From the NCBI RefSeq assembly GCF_035668035.1, contig NZ_JAYMYJ010000093.1:10901-74900 (forward strand): a DNA stretch of 64,000 nt, read 5' to 3'. Positions 9,111 through 17,747 of the stretch are shown one piece after another (position 1 is the first letter of the stretch; the number at the start of each line of letters is the position of its first letter). The notes beneath the pieces are model-generated. The model ran no database searches and was not told the DNA's origin. It saw only the letters and a list, made by a program, of their open reading frames with translations. The translations under genes were made by a program, and so were the position numbers. The stretch is from Thiothrix phosphatis (GTDB taxonomy: Bacteria > Pseudomonadota > Gammaproteobacteria > Thiotrichales > Thiotrichaceae).

Positions 9111-9922
9111 CCAACAACCGCCTCCAGACCCTCTGCAATGAATGCGAGCAGATGCTGCATACCTGGCGCGAACCGCTGGCGGCCAAAAATATCCATACCC
9201 AGCAAGCCCTGCTGGAAATATTCAAGCTGGATTTCGAGAAGATCATCCACGCCATGCTGGAGGCGCACAGCAGGCCCGCCCAGCAGATCGTCGCCGACTT
9301 CTTCCACGGGCAGACCGAGATGCTGGATGAGCTGGCACCGGACTTTCAGGACAAGCGCCTGTATCACCTGGGCTTTGAGGTGCTGGAGCCGCTGGATTTG
9401 GTGCTGCAAGGCTTCGACAACTGGTTCGGCAAAGCCCGCCAGCTGTTGGGCGTCAACGTCCAGGTCAGCAAAATCCTGCGCTTTCCCGCTTCCCAGGCGT
9501 TTCAGGATCGCGTCGGCGCCTACACCGAAATCATGCGGATCTGGATACACATGGACCAGCGGACCATCATGCTGGAGCTGTTTGACATCCATCACCCCCT
9601 GCACATTTCCCCGACTGCCAGCAATGGGAACAATCGCCTGTTACAAAACCTGCGCCTGCAAAGCGGCTATTTGCCCGGCCACCGCCGCACCATGCGGCAG
9701 TTGTTCCATGCCGACCCGATCTGGCATTACGCCCTGTACGTCAATACGCCGGACAAAGTGCGCAACCTGCACGCCCGTTTCCAAACACTCGTCGCCCAAC
9801 GCCCGCACTACCGCCTCGCCAGCGCCAACCCGATTGAAAACAAGCACGACAAATCTTTCCACACCAAGCTCATCAACCAGAACGCCCAATTGGAAATTGA
9901 ATTCGTCACCCAATTGCACTGA
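9107..9922 (+). CDS. Hypothetical protein coupled to the AMP-ligase
   Basis: A 271-residue soluble protein I do not recognise. It has no signal peptide or membrane segment. The N-terminal 130 residues are predicted largely helical; the C-terminal part contains a conserved-looking block with HADPIWHYALY and LEIEFVTQL, suggestive of an alpha/beta domain, and several histidines that could bind a metal. Its ATGA start overlaps the AMP-ligase stop, so the two products are probably made together and may act in the same step, for example as a condensing, hydrolytic or oxygenase partner. No function should be assigned without structure prediction. Confidence 0.75.
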   Translation: MTNNRLQTLCNECEQMLHTWREPLAAKNIHTQQALLEIFKLDFEKIIHAMLEAHSRPAQQIVADFFHGQTEMLDELAPDFQDKRLYHLGFEVLEPLDLVLQGFDNWFGKARQLLGVNVQVSKILRFPASQAFQDRVGAYTEIMRIWIHMDQRTIMLELFDIHHPLHISPTASNGNNRLLQNLRLQSGYLPGHRRTMRQLFHADPIWHYALYVNTPDKVRNLHARFQTLVAQRPHYRLASANPIENKHDKSFHTKLINQNAQLEIEFVTQLH

Positions 9923-9948
9923 CGGCCACGCAACCGCGTTTTGCCGTA

Positions 9949-9979
9949 AAAACCGGCCAGCCACAAAGCAACTGGCCGG
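9949..9979 (-). terminator. Rho-independent terminator after the beta-propeller gene
   Basis: CCGGCCAG at 9953-9960 pairs perfectly with CTGGCCGG at 9972-9979 around an 11-base loop. Read on the minus strand it is followed by TTTTTAC. It starts 23 bases past the stop of the minus-strand gene ending at 10002, the expected place. Confidence 0.75.
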
Positions 9980-10001
9980 AATGCCGTTGGCAATGGAAAA
10001 C

Positions 10002-12905
10002 TTATTCCCCAGTCAAAGTACGTGCCGCACCCAAGCGCTTGCGCAACCTGCCGCCCAGCAAACCCGCCAACGGCAGCAGGAGCATGACGGCAAAGTCGAA
10101 GCTGCCGCCGCCACCGCCGCCAGTGGACGTATCGCTGTCTGAGCTGGCACTGGTTGTGCTGCCCGCATCCAGCACCGGCCATACCCGGCCCATCGGGAAG
10201 CCATACTGGCTACCGCTGCCGTTTTTGGCGTCCGCCCAGTAAGCGCCGCTCCGCATCCCGGTAGCCCAGGCGCGTGACGCTGTGTTGGCAGGCGCATGCC
10301 CATCGGAAGTGGAGCTCCAGTACAAGACGTTGGCGACATTGTTGAACGGATTGCCCGCTGTCCATTTGCCTTGGCCACCGGTGTTGGCGATGGCAGGCGC
10401 ACCGAGGCTGAAGTCAACCAATGTCTGGATTTCGCGGATATTGGGCAAACGCCAGCTGTATTTGCCTGCGCTGCACTTGTCATAGGTCTTGCTGTTGATG
10501 CCCTTGACGAAATCCAGCGCTTGTTGCCACGTCACCGTACCATCGCCTGCCGTGCCTTGCTGGTCATACTCGGGGTATTCCGTGCGCAAGCAATCCGCAT
10601 TCTGCAACCAGCTCAAGCCGGTCAAAGCGTCGGTCACCACACCATCGCCCATCTGGAAGCGCGGGCTAGGCGTTTTCAGGCCCGCCTGCACTTCGCCATC
10701 CTGGCCGGTGCCGGTACAGGAAATGAAATTGCCGTCCACGTCATAGCAGGACTTTTGCCCAGTCTCGGCCACTGCCGCCACACCCTTGGTCTGGCCGCGC
10801 ACCGGTAGCACATATCCCCTGAAGCCAGGGAAAATGACCGGCGTGCCGCCCTTGTCATCCGCCGTGGATTCGCCCGTTTTCATGCTGACCGACCAGGCGC
10901 GCCAAGTGGAACCTGCACCCGTTGTATAGAAGGCGGCGAAGGAACCTGGGTCATTTTCATCCGAAGTGGAAGACCAGTAAAAATCGCTGGCCAGATTGTT
11001 GAAATATTCCTTGCCCGCCATCGCTGGCTCGCCAGCGCCGTAATCAATCAGGCTTTGCAATTCATGCACATTGGGCAAGCGCCAGTCATTATGGCCGGAG
11101 GCGCAGTTCGCATAAGCCCCCTGATTGATGCCCTTGACGAAGGTCAGGCCCTGCTGCCAGGCGACCTTGCCGTCACCGACTTTCATGTTCTGGTCGTACT
11201 GCGGGTATTGGCTGCTGATGCAGTTGGCGTCCTGCAACCATTCCAGCCCAGTCCAGGTGTCGGTGACAATGCCGTTCGCCTGCACGAAACGCGGCGTTGA
11301 ACCGCTGACGCCTGTCGGTTGGTCACCATTTTGCCCCGAACCCGCGCAGGTGACGCCAGCACCATTGGCGTCGTAGCATTCCGTCTGCCCAGTTTTCAGC
11401 ACTGGGGCCTTATCCGCTGCACCAAAGCTGGTTTTCACTTCCACCGGAATGGTTTGGGTGAATACGCCATCGCGGTTTTCAGCCGTGACCTTCACCGTAT
11501 ACTGCCCGGCATTGGGCCAGTTGAAAGTGGCCTTCGCCCCTTCCGCGCCAGTGACCGGGCCGACGCTGCGGCCATCGGAGGTTTCCCAGCGCCAGGTAAA
11601 GGGGGCGCTGCCTTTCACCTTCGCACTGAAGGCGTCATCCGTATTGGCCAGCAGTTTCTGCGCGCCTTCGGCGGAGCCGATCGGTTTGCGGTACTGGTCG
11701 CCAAACGCCAGCGCGCCGCCATTGCGCTTGAACCAGACAGCGGCATTGTCGACCCGGCTGACGGCATAGACATTAGCCCCCTCCGGATCGACGATCATGT
11801 CACGCACATAGGTCATGCCGTCGATGCCTTCTTTGCCTTGTTTGGCCGCCTTGGGGTTGCTCAATGCGCCTGTCCCGGCGGCACGGTCAAACACGGCGAT
11901 TTCGTTGCCATACAAAGCGCTGACATACACATTGCCGCCATCCGGGCTGACTTCCACCGCCAAAGCGCCCCACATGCCCGGCACGTCGCCGCCATCCGGG
12001 GTTTTGTTGGCATGGGTTTCGACAAACCCCAGCTCGCCGGTGTCAGGGTTACGGCTGAACACCGCAACCGTGGAATTAAGGCCAAGCTCAGTCCCCCAAC
12101 TGGCCGCGTAGACATTCAGGCCATCCGGGCTGACAGTCAAACCGCTGATACCTGCCAGACCGTGCTCATTATTGGCACCCGCCGCCATCACCTGGGAGAA
12201 ATGCAGCGCGCCGGTTGCGGCATCACGGGCAAATACGGCGATTGTGGATTCCGACCCGCCGCCGACATACACGCTCTTGCCATCCGGGCTGACCGTGATC
12301 GGGAAAGAGCCGCCAATGCCCTGGACACCGTTCTGGCCGTTTTCAAGCACGCCGGTATAAGCCAGCCTGCCGCTGGCGGCGTCACGGCTGAAGATTGAGA
12401 CTTTCGAATCATGCCCGGCGGTGGCGTAAACATTCTTGCCATCCGGGCTGATGGCGACGCCGCTGGCTTCATGCAAACCATCCACGCCATCCACGCCATT
12501 TTTCAGCACCTGCACAAACGTCAACGCGCCAGTGGCGGCGTCACGGTGGAACACGGAAATGGCGTTTGCCAGCCGCCCTACCGCATACAAATATTGGTTA
12601 TCCGGGCTAAGGACGATTTCGCTGACATAGCCCAAGCCATCGACGCCATCCTTGCCATCATAATACGCCTGCACGAACGCTAGGGAGCCGTCGGCTTTGA
12701 CCTCGAACACGCTGATCGCGTTATCATCCCGCCCGGCGACATACAGATGGCGTTTGGCACCACCGGTATCCTTGCTCATGGCGACCGAAATGGCACCATT
12801 GAGGCCTTCAACAGGCACAGGCGTTGCCTGTGCAGTGGCAGTCAGGCTGACTGATGCCAGGCACAAAAGCGCACCTGCCATACTTTTTGAGCAGCATTGC
12901 AACAT
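10002..12905 (-). CDS. Secreted beta-propeller/DUF1566 surface protein with GlyGly-CTERM tail
   Basis: A 967-residue exported protein. A signal peptide ends near TATAQA. Residues about 30-400 are lactonase-like (YVTN) propeller repeats with recurrent VSPDGxxVY blades. A PKD-like beta domain follows (about 420-490), then two DUF1566/Lcl C-terminal-like modules of about 180 residues each, marked by WRLPNVHELQSLIDY and WRLPNIREIQTLVDF plus YWSSTSD. The tail is a poly-Gly stretch, a hydrophobic helix and basic residues (RLRKR), a GlyGly-CTERM signal processed by rhombosortase after type II secretion. The ATG at 12905 is chosen over one 20 codons upstream because GGGAG precedes it by 8 bases and the signal peptide then starts properly. 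The function is probably adhesion or surface display; it follows the sulfatase genes. Confidence 0.8.
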   Translation of the reverse strand: MLQCCSKSMAGALLCLASVSLTATAQATPVPVEGLNGAISVAMSKDTGGAKRHLYVAGRDDNAISVFEVKADGSLAFVQAYYDGKDGVDGLGYVSEIVLSPDNQYLYAVGRLANAISVFHRDAATGALTFVQVLKNGVDGVDGLHEASGVAISPDGKNVYATAGHDSKVSIFSRDAASGRLAYTGVLENGQNGVQGIGGSFPITVSPDGKSVYVGGGSESTIAVFARDAATGALHFSQVMAAGANNEHGLAGISGLTVSPDGLNVYAASWGTELGLNSTVAVFSRNPDTGELGFVETHANKTPDGGDVPGMWGALAVEVSPDGGNVYVSALYGNEIAVFDRAAGTGALSNPKAAKQGKEGIDGMTYVRDMIVDPEGANVYAVSRVDNAAVWFKRNGGALAFGDQYRKPIGSAEGAQKLLANTDDAFSAKVKGSAPFTWRWETSDGRSVGPVTGAEGAKATFNWPNAGQYTVKVTAENRDGVFTQTIPVEVKTSFGAADKAPVLKTGQTECYDANGAGVTCAGSGQNGDQPTGVSGSTPRFVQANGIVTDTWTGLEWLQDANCISSQYPQYDQNMKVGDGKVAWQQGLTFVKGINQGAYANCASGHNDWRLPNVHELQSLIDYGAGEPAMAGKEYFNNLASDFYWSSTSDENDPGSFAAFYTTGAGSTWRAWSVSMKTGESTADDKGGTPVIFPGFRGYVLPVRGQTKGVAAVAETGQKSCYDVDGNFISCTGTGQDGEVQAGLKTPSPRFQMGDGVVTDALTGLSWLQNADCLRTEYPEYDQQGTAGDGTVTWQQALDFVKGINSKTYDKCSAGKYSWRLPNIREIQTLVDFSLGAPAIANTGGQGKWTAGNPFNNVANVLYWSSTSDGHAPANTASRAWATGMRSGAYWADAKNGSGSQYGFPMGRVWPVLDAGSTTSASSDSDTSTGGGGGGSFDFAVMLLLPLAGLLGGRLRKRLGAARTLTGE

Positions 12906-13028
12906 TTTTTTTCTCCCGATCACTTTTCTTGACACACAAATCACAGGAACAGCGAACCTGCGCACATGGGGACACTCTGGCGCGCTCTAGCGCCAGCCCA
13001 CTACTCCACACCCCTCACTGGCCAATGC

Positions 13029-13748
13029 TTATTTGGGCGTAATGACCAAATTGGCAAAATACGCTTTGCTGCCGGGGTTCACCCACAGTGCGACGCCGCC
13101 GCCGCGCGTTGCGCCCAGCTTCAGGTCATTGACTGTCAGTAACGGTTGCCCATTGACGTACACCTTGGCGACTGCACCATCCACCTCGATCCGCAGTTTT
13201 ATCCACTCGCCCAAGCCAATATCCGCGCCGGTTTCATACACGCCGGGGTTGGTTTTCCTGGAGACATCGAAGTGGAAATCCGGATGGGAAATGTATTGCA
13301 GGGCGCGGGTGCGGCGCTCCGGGTCGTCAATCCGCCCGTTTGCCGGACGCAAATAAATCGCCTCATAAGAATTGAGGTCAGGCGCAACCCGGAAAGCGAT
13401 GCCGATGAAGCCGCGTGCCATGCCGCCGCTGCCTTCCGGAATGGTGCTCGCCAGATCCGCCTCGATCACGCCATTGGTGAACGACGAACCGTTCAACATG
13501 GCGATGGAGTTCGGGTTGCTGCCCAGGCCGACCAGGCTGCGGGCAAGGTTCAACCAGTCGCGCCAATCACCCCAGTCATACTCGACGACGGTGGCAGGCT
13601 TGCCCTGGAACTCGCCCTGGCTGATCAGGACTTTGGTCGAGGTGTATTCCGCAGTCTTGGCAATGGGCGTGGACGCTGGCAATGGCGTCAACAGCAACAG
13701 CGCAATCACCGCCAGCAACAGCAATGTGACCAGAAGCATTTTGTTCAT
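13029..13748 (-). CDS. Membrane-anchored ConA-like (LamG/DUF1080-type) domain protein
   Basis: A 239-residue protein with one N-terminal hydrophobic segment (about residues 4-22, very Leu-rich) that acts as an anchor or uncleaved signal. The rest looks like a concanavalin A-like jelly roll: SSFTNGVIEADL, GFIGIAFRV and the final KAYFANLVITPK strands resemble the DUF1080/LamG families that bind or cleave carbohydrate. No catalytic residues can be named. Its start overlaps the anaerobic sulfatase maturase stop by four bases, so it belongs to the sulfatase operon and may bind a sulfated glycan or help present it. Confidence 0.65.
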   Translation of the reverse strand: MNKMLLVTLLLLAVIALLLLTPLPASTPIAKTAEYTSTKVLISQGEFQGKPATVVEYDWGDWRDWLNLARSLVGLGSNPNSIAMLNGSSFTNGVIEADLASTIPEGSGGMARGFIGIAFRVAPDLNSYEAIYLRPANGRIDDPERRTRALQYISHPDFHFDVSRKTNPGVYETGADIGLGEWIKLRIEVDGAVAKVYVNGQPLLTVNDLKLGATRGGGVALWVNPGSKAYFANLVITPK

Positions 13749-14941
13749 ATCCTTGAACCCTTTACTGATAATGAAATGGATCTGACCGGGATGGCCTGCA
13801 CTGGTGCGGCGGCCATGTAGTGCTTGCGGTACAGATCGGCGAACATCCTGAAATCCTTGTCCGCCCGCTCAAAAAAGTATTTATAGGAAGCGCAAAAGTG
13901 GTTGTGCCCCCCGTCCCGTGGGTCATGCAGGCGGTCTTTGATGCAACCGCCATAACATTGGTGCAGCCATTGGCATTGCTGGCATTCCTCACCGTAGTCC
14001 GCCTTCATCGCACCGAACTGCCGGTGCGCTTCCGAATGGAAGGCGGCGTCCAGCGGCGTGGCGTGCAGGTTGCCCAGGAAGGTGTCGCGGGAAACCAGGA
14101 AGTCGCAGGAATACAAATCCCCATTGTGCTCCACCACCAGGTACTGGTTGCAGTGCTTGTGCAACACGCAGTGATCGGGCTGCATGCCGACATAACGTTT
14201 CAACAATTCGTCAAAAAAACGGATGGAGGTGTTCTGCTTCAAGGCGTGGAAATCAAAATCCTTGACCCAGAGCTTGAAAATTTTGGTCAGGAACCTGCCA
14301 TAGGCGTCCGCCGATACGGTATAGGGCGCCGCGATCTCCGGGTTGTCCGGATTCAGCTCCACCACCGGGCTGAACTGCATGAAATGGAAGCCGTTATCGA
14401 CGAAAAAGTGATAAATTTCACGCGGATGCTGGGCGGAGCAATCGTTGACGGTGGCCAGGATATTGACCGGCACCTGATGCTCCAGCAGCATTTTGGCATT
14501 GGCGAACACGCGCTCAAACGTGCCTTTGCCATGCACGTCCTTGCGGTAATGGTCATGGATTTCCTTGGGGCCATCCATCGACAGGCCCACCAGGAAGTTT
14601 TCCCGCCGCAGGAATTCGGCCCAGTCTGCGGTCAGCAAATGCCCGGCGGTTTGGAGGGCGTTGGAATAAGGCTTGCCATGCGCATGTTTGCGCTGCAAAC
14701 GCACCACCTTTTCAAAGAACTCGACACCCAAGACAGTCGGCTCGCCGCCCTGCCAGGCAAAGGTCGGGTTCGGGGAACAGGCGAACATCTGCCGGATGAG
14801 GTTTTCCAAGGTCTCATCGTTCATCTTATGCGTGGATGGAGGGCCCTCGTAAAGCTCATGTTTTTGCAAATAGAAGCAATAAGCGCAACGCAGGTTGCAG
14901 AATGAGCCGATCGGCTTGATGACAATACTGTTGAGCAGCAT
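13745..14941 (-). CDS. Anaerobic sulfatase-maturating enzyme (radical SAM/SPASM)
   Basis: A 398-residue radical SAM protein that converts the active-site Ser or Cys of sulfatases to formylglycine. The SAM cluster motif is CNLRCAYCFY (C15, C19, C22), preceded by IVIKPIGS, a typical anSME opening. WQGGEPT follows, and a C-terminal SPASM region carries the Cys pattern around CQQCQWLHQCYGGC for two auxiliary clusters. Length and motifs match AtsB/anSME. The sulfatase immediately upstream in transcription has a Ser-type active site, which only this maturase class can modify, so partner and enzyme agree. A 101-base gap with a hairpin separates them. Confidence 0.92.
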   Translation of the reverse strand: MLLNSIVIKPIGSFCNLRCAYCFYLQKHELYEGPPSTHKMNDETLENLIRQMFACSPNPTFAWQGGEPTVLGVEFFEKVVRLQRKHAHGKPYSNALQTAGHLLTADWAEFLRRENFLVGLSMDGPKEIHDHYRKDVHGKGTFERVFANAKMLLEHQVPVNILATVNDCSAQHPREIYHFFVDNGFHFMQFSPVVELNPDNPEIAAPYTVSADAYGRFLTKIFKLWVKDFDFHALKQNTSIRFFDELLKRYVGMQPDHCVLHKHCNQYLVVEHNGDLYSCDFLVSRDTFLGNLHATPLDAAFHSEAHRQFGAMKADYGEECQQCQWLHQCYGGCIKDRLHDPRDGGHNHFCASYKYFFERADKDFRMFADLYRKHYMAAAPVQAIPVRSISLSVKGSRI

Positions 14942-14967
14942 TCCGTTCCCATCCTGTAGAAAATGCA

Positions 14968-14997
14968 GCCGACCAGCCGCCTAAGCGGCCAATCGGC
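14968..14997 (-). terminator. Intercistronic hairpin between sulfatase and maturase
   Basis: GCCGA...GCCGC pairs with GCGGC...TCGGC around a TTAG-type loop, giving two 5-bp stems with a 3-base internal loop. On the minus strand it is followed by TGCATTTT, a weak U-tract. It may partly terminate transcription after the sulfatase and so set the maturase below the sulfatase, or it may protect the message end. Confidence 0.4.
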
Positions 14998-15042
14998 AAT
15001 GACGCAGGCATACGGGTTTCTGCTGTCAGAAATCCTGTGTGC

Positions 15043-17346
15043 TTACTTTTTCAGGCGCTTTCTCAGCAAACCCAACCCCGGCAACAGCGACAGGAACAGC
15101 AGGTCGAAACTGCCGCCACCGCCACCAGAGCTGGTGGTGGACCCACTTGTGTCACCGGAGGAGGAGCCGGTTCCGGTATCCGTACCGGCCTTGGCCGCAA
15201 CCGTCCCCTCAATCGGGGTTTTGTTGCTGACCTTGGTCCCATCCGCCAACACATAGCCGAACTCAACCGACAGGTCGCCAGCGCCGAACTTCTGGGTCGC
15301 CAGCGGAATAAAGTGCCGTGTTTCCAGCGGAACGCCGGTGTACAGGAATGGCTTGTTATCTGCGGAAACCTTGGTCAGCCCCTGTTGCGTGGCGGCGTAA
15401 TAGGTTTTCTCACCGCTAGGCGACGTATGGGTCAGGTAGGCGAAGATATTCGCTGTCTGCCCCAGATGCGCCGGGGACGGGATGATATTGAGCGCAACAT
15501 CCACGGTGTCGGCAGTGGTGAAGCTATTGGTCGCCTTGTCCGCATAGTAGACATTGTAAGGGTCTGCCGGATCGACCTTGATCATGCCGCCGGTGAAGCT
15601 CGCATCCGTCGCGCCATTCGTTTGCAGCAGCGGAATCCGCTTGGTCGGGATATTGACGACGCCATTTTTCTTGGCGAAGTCATCATAAGCCGCCAGCATG
15701 GTCTTGAGCTGGGCTGGGTTGCTGGCTGACAGGTCGGTGGTTTCCGCCGGGTCGGTGGCCAGGTCATACATATAGATATGCTCATCGTTACGCTGTTGCG
15801 ACAGCTTCCAGTCGCCGACGCGCAAGCCCTTGACGCCATCCAGCTCCCACGCCAGGTTGCGTTGCGGACACGCCGTGTTGCCTCTGAACAGGCCTGCCAT
15901 CGAGACACCCCCCATCGGGGCCAGCGGTTCGCCCTTATAGGTGGTGGGGTAGGAAACGCCCGCCATATCCAATGCGGTGGGGGCGATGTCCATCAAGGAG
16001 AACAGGCAGTCGCTGCGCTGCGGTGCCGCCACGCTTTGCGGGTAGTACAGGATCGCTGACGTGTGCACGCCGCCTTCAAATGTGGTCGTTTTATGACTAT
16101 TGAACGGCGTATTGCTCACCATAGACCAGCCCAGCCCGTAGCTGACGTAGGATGAGGCTGAACCCATATTGTCGTAATTGTCGTCCTTGGTGAAATGCTC
16201 ACCACGGAATTTTTCAGCCGCTGCCGTTTCTGGCACGAAGTAGGCGGCTCCATTGTCGCTGGCGATCATGAAGACCGTATTGTCGTATTGGCCAATCTGT
16301 TTCAGATGATCGAGCAGGCGGCCAATTTCCGCATCCATCACCTCAACCATGGCGGCATAGATCGCCATTTTTTTGGCTTCGGTTTTCTTTTGGTCAGCGG
16401 ACAGGCTATCCCACGCGGCCACATCCGCCCAGCGTTCTGGCACTTTGGCGTCAGCCGACAGCAGCCCCATGTTGACCAGCCGCTTGATGCGTTCCGCCCG
16501 CAGGACATCCCAGCCTTTTGAATACACGGACAGGTACTTGTCAGTCACTTCCGCTGGAGCCTGCAACGGGAAGTGGGCCGCCGTGTAGGAAACCGTCAGT
16601 TGGAACGGCTTGTTGGTGTCGCGCGTATCCAGCATCTTGATCGCATTGTCGGTATAGAACGTGCTGGAGTAAGCGTTAGGCGGGAATGTGCTCAACTGCT
16701 TGCCACGGCTGGTGTACGGTGAGGTGCGGGTTTCACCTGCCTGTTTCGACAATTTGGTGTAGGTGTTGGCCGGTTGGCCGGTAATCAGCTTACCCTCAGC
16801 ATTGGACAGATAGTGCATATCATCACCCAGCAGCAGCACGCCCTCGGTGTCTGAATGCCCCCGGCTGATCGGGTCATGGTCTGCCGCACCGCCCAGATGC
16901 CATTTGCCGGTCATCATGGTGTAGTAGCCATTGCTTTGCAGGATTTCCGGGTAAGTCGGGACATCAACGGAAAGCTCGCCTTCATAGCCGGGCTTGCCGA
17001 TCTGCTCATCCCGCAGGTAGGAAGCCTGGTTGCCGACCCCGGCGGGGTGGTTGTCCTTGCCTGTAAATAGGATGGAGCGGGCGGGCGCTGATGTGGAGGC
17101 GCCGTAAAAATTATCCAAGGTGGTTCCGGCAGCCGCAATTTGCGTCAGGTACGGCGTCTCAATTTCCCCCCCAAAGTTGCTCAGGTCGGAAAAACCCACA
17201 TCATCCAGAATAATGGTTACGATGTTCGGCGCGCCGGTCGGGGCCGCATGGGCTACCGTAGGCGCAGAGGCGGTCGTGGCGGCAAGACTGGCCGAAACCG
17301 CCAACGCCACCAAGGAACGGCGGAAGATGGACAGGGCTGGTTTCAT
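15043..17346 (-). CDS. Ser-type arylsulfatase with GlyGly-CTERM tail
   Basis: A 767-residue exported sulfatase hydrolysing sulfate esters. A signal peptide (about 1-34, ending VAHA) leads to the metal Asp pair in ILDDVGFSD (D48, D49). The catalytic motif is SAPARSILFTG with Ser86, the S-x-P-x-R Ser-type rather than C-x-P-x-R. Further sulfatase landmarks include TGKWHLGG and ASDNGAAY. The C-terminus has poly-Gly, a hydrophobic helix and RKRLKK, a GlyGly-CTERM signal, so it is likely secreted and then surface-sorted. It is the first gene of a minus-strand operon with its maturase. A direct-repeat box lies 135 bases upstream of its start. The substrate is unknown. Confidence 0.92.
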   Translation of the reverse strand: MKPALSIFRRSLVALAVSASLAATTASAPTVAHAAPTGAPNIVTIILDDVGFSDLSNFGGEIETPYLTQIAAAGTTLDNFYGASTSAPARSILFTGKDNHPAGVGNQASYLRDEQIGKPGYEGELSVDVPTYPEILQSNGYYTMMTGKWHLGGAADHDPISRGHSDTEGVLLLGDDMHYLSNAEGKLITGQPANTYTKLSKQAGETRTSPYTSRGKQLSTFPPNAYSSTFYTDNAIKMLDTRDTNKPFQLTVSYTAAHFPLQAPAEVTDKYLSVYSKGWDVLRAERIKRLVNMGLLSADAKVPERWADVAAWDSLSADQKKTEAKKMAIYAAMVEVMDAEIGRLLDHLKQIGQYDNTVFMIASDNGAAYFVPETAAAEKFRGEHFTKDDNYDNMGSASSYVSYGLGWSMVSNTPFNSHKTTTFEGGVHTSAILYYPQSVAAPQRSDCLFSLMDIAPTALDMAGVSYPTTYKGEPLAPMGGVSMAGLFRGNTACPQRNLAWELDGVKGLRVGDWKLSQQRNDEHIYMYDLATDPAETTDLSASNPAQLKTMLAAYDDFAKKNGVVNIPTKRIPLLQTNGATDASFTGGMIKVDPADPYNVYYADKATNSFTTADTVDVALNIIPSPAHLGQTANIFAYLTHTSPSGEKTYYAATQQGLTKVSADNKPFLYTGVPLETRHFIPLATQKFGAGDLSVEFGYVLADGTKVSNKTPIEGTVAAKAGTDTGTGSSSGDTSGSTTSSGGGGGSFDLLFLSLLPGLGLLRKRLKK

Positions 17347-17480
17347 AATAGTTAACTACTCCTTAGCACGATGAGTTGGTGCCGTGATTGGCAGGAAATA
17401 TATAAAAGGCCTAATGGCACATACGCTTTACCTATGCCTGCCGAAAACTTATCACAAGCTCATGGCCGAAATACGGCTTC

Positions 17481-17495
17481 TTAACATTTCTTTAC
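17481..17495 (-). promoter_or_regulatory. Direct-repeat box 2 (GTAAA-GAAAT-GTTAA)
   Basis: Read on the minus strand the site is GTAAAGAAATGTTAA, 135 bases upstream of the sulfatase start and pointing toward it. It matches the other five boxes in both half-sites and spacer. Confidence 0.6.
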
Positions 17496-17639
17496 AATTC
17501 TGCTTGAACCTTGCAGACACTCGGCCACACCGCAGCAATCATTTGATTTCGCTACCAGTTATGTGATGCCTGTTTAAATTCCCCAAGCTGATGGGGTAAT
17601 TATTACCACACGCCGGAAAAGGCCTTCAAAAACTATTTT

Positions 17640-17654
17640 GTTAAGAAGTGTTAA
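17640..17654 (+). promoter_or_regulatory. Direct-repeat box 3 (GTTAA-GAAGT-GTTAA)
   Basis: GTTAA half-sites with 10-base period, 94 bases upstream of the MATE-methyltransferase ATG. A TATTAAT sequence about 28 bases downstream could serve as a -10 element. Confidence 0.6.
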
Positions 17655-17747
17655 GCGCACCTTTTACAATCCGTGCGCACTTATTAATCTAGTGCGCCGA
17701 TTGCATCCGAACGGCTTGTGTTTCCATGGGCGAAAGGGGCGAAGCCA

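Larger units (their letters stand above)
17347..17747. other. Divergent intergenic region, 401 bp
   Basis: This AT-richer spacer separates the sulfatase operon (minus) from the MATE-methyltransferase gene (plus). It holds two copies of the direct-repeat box, one near each gene and each oriented toward its gene. No RNA gene or small coding frame stands out. Confidence 0.6.
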
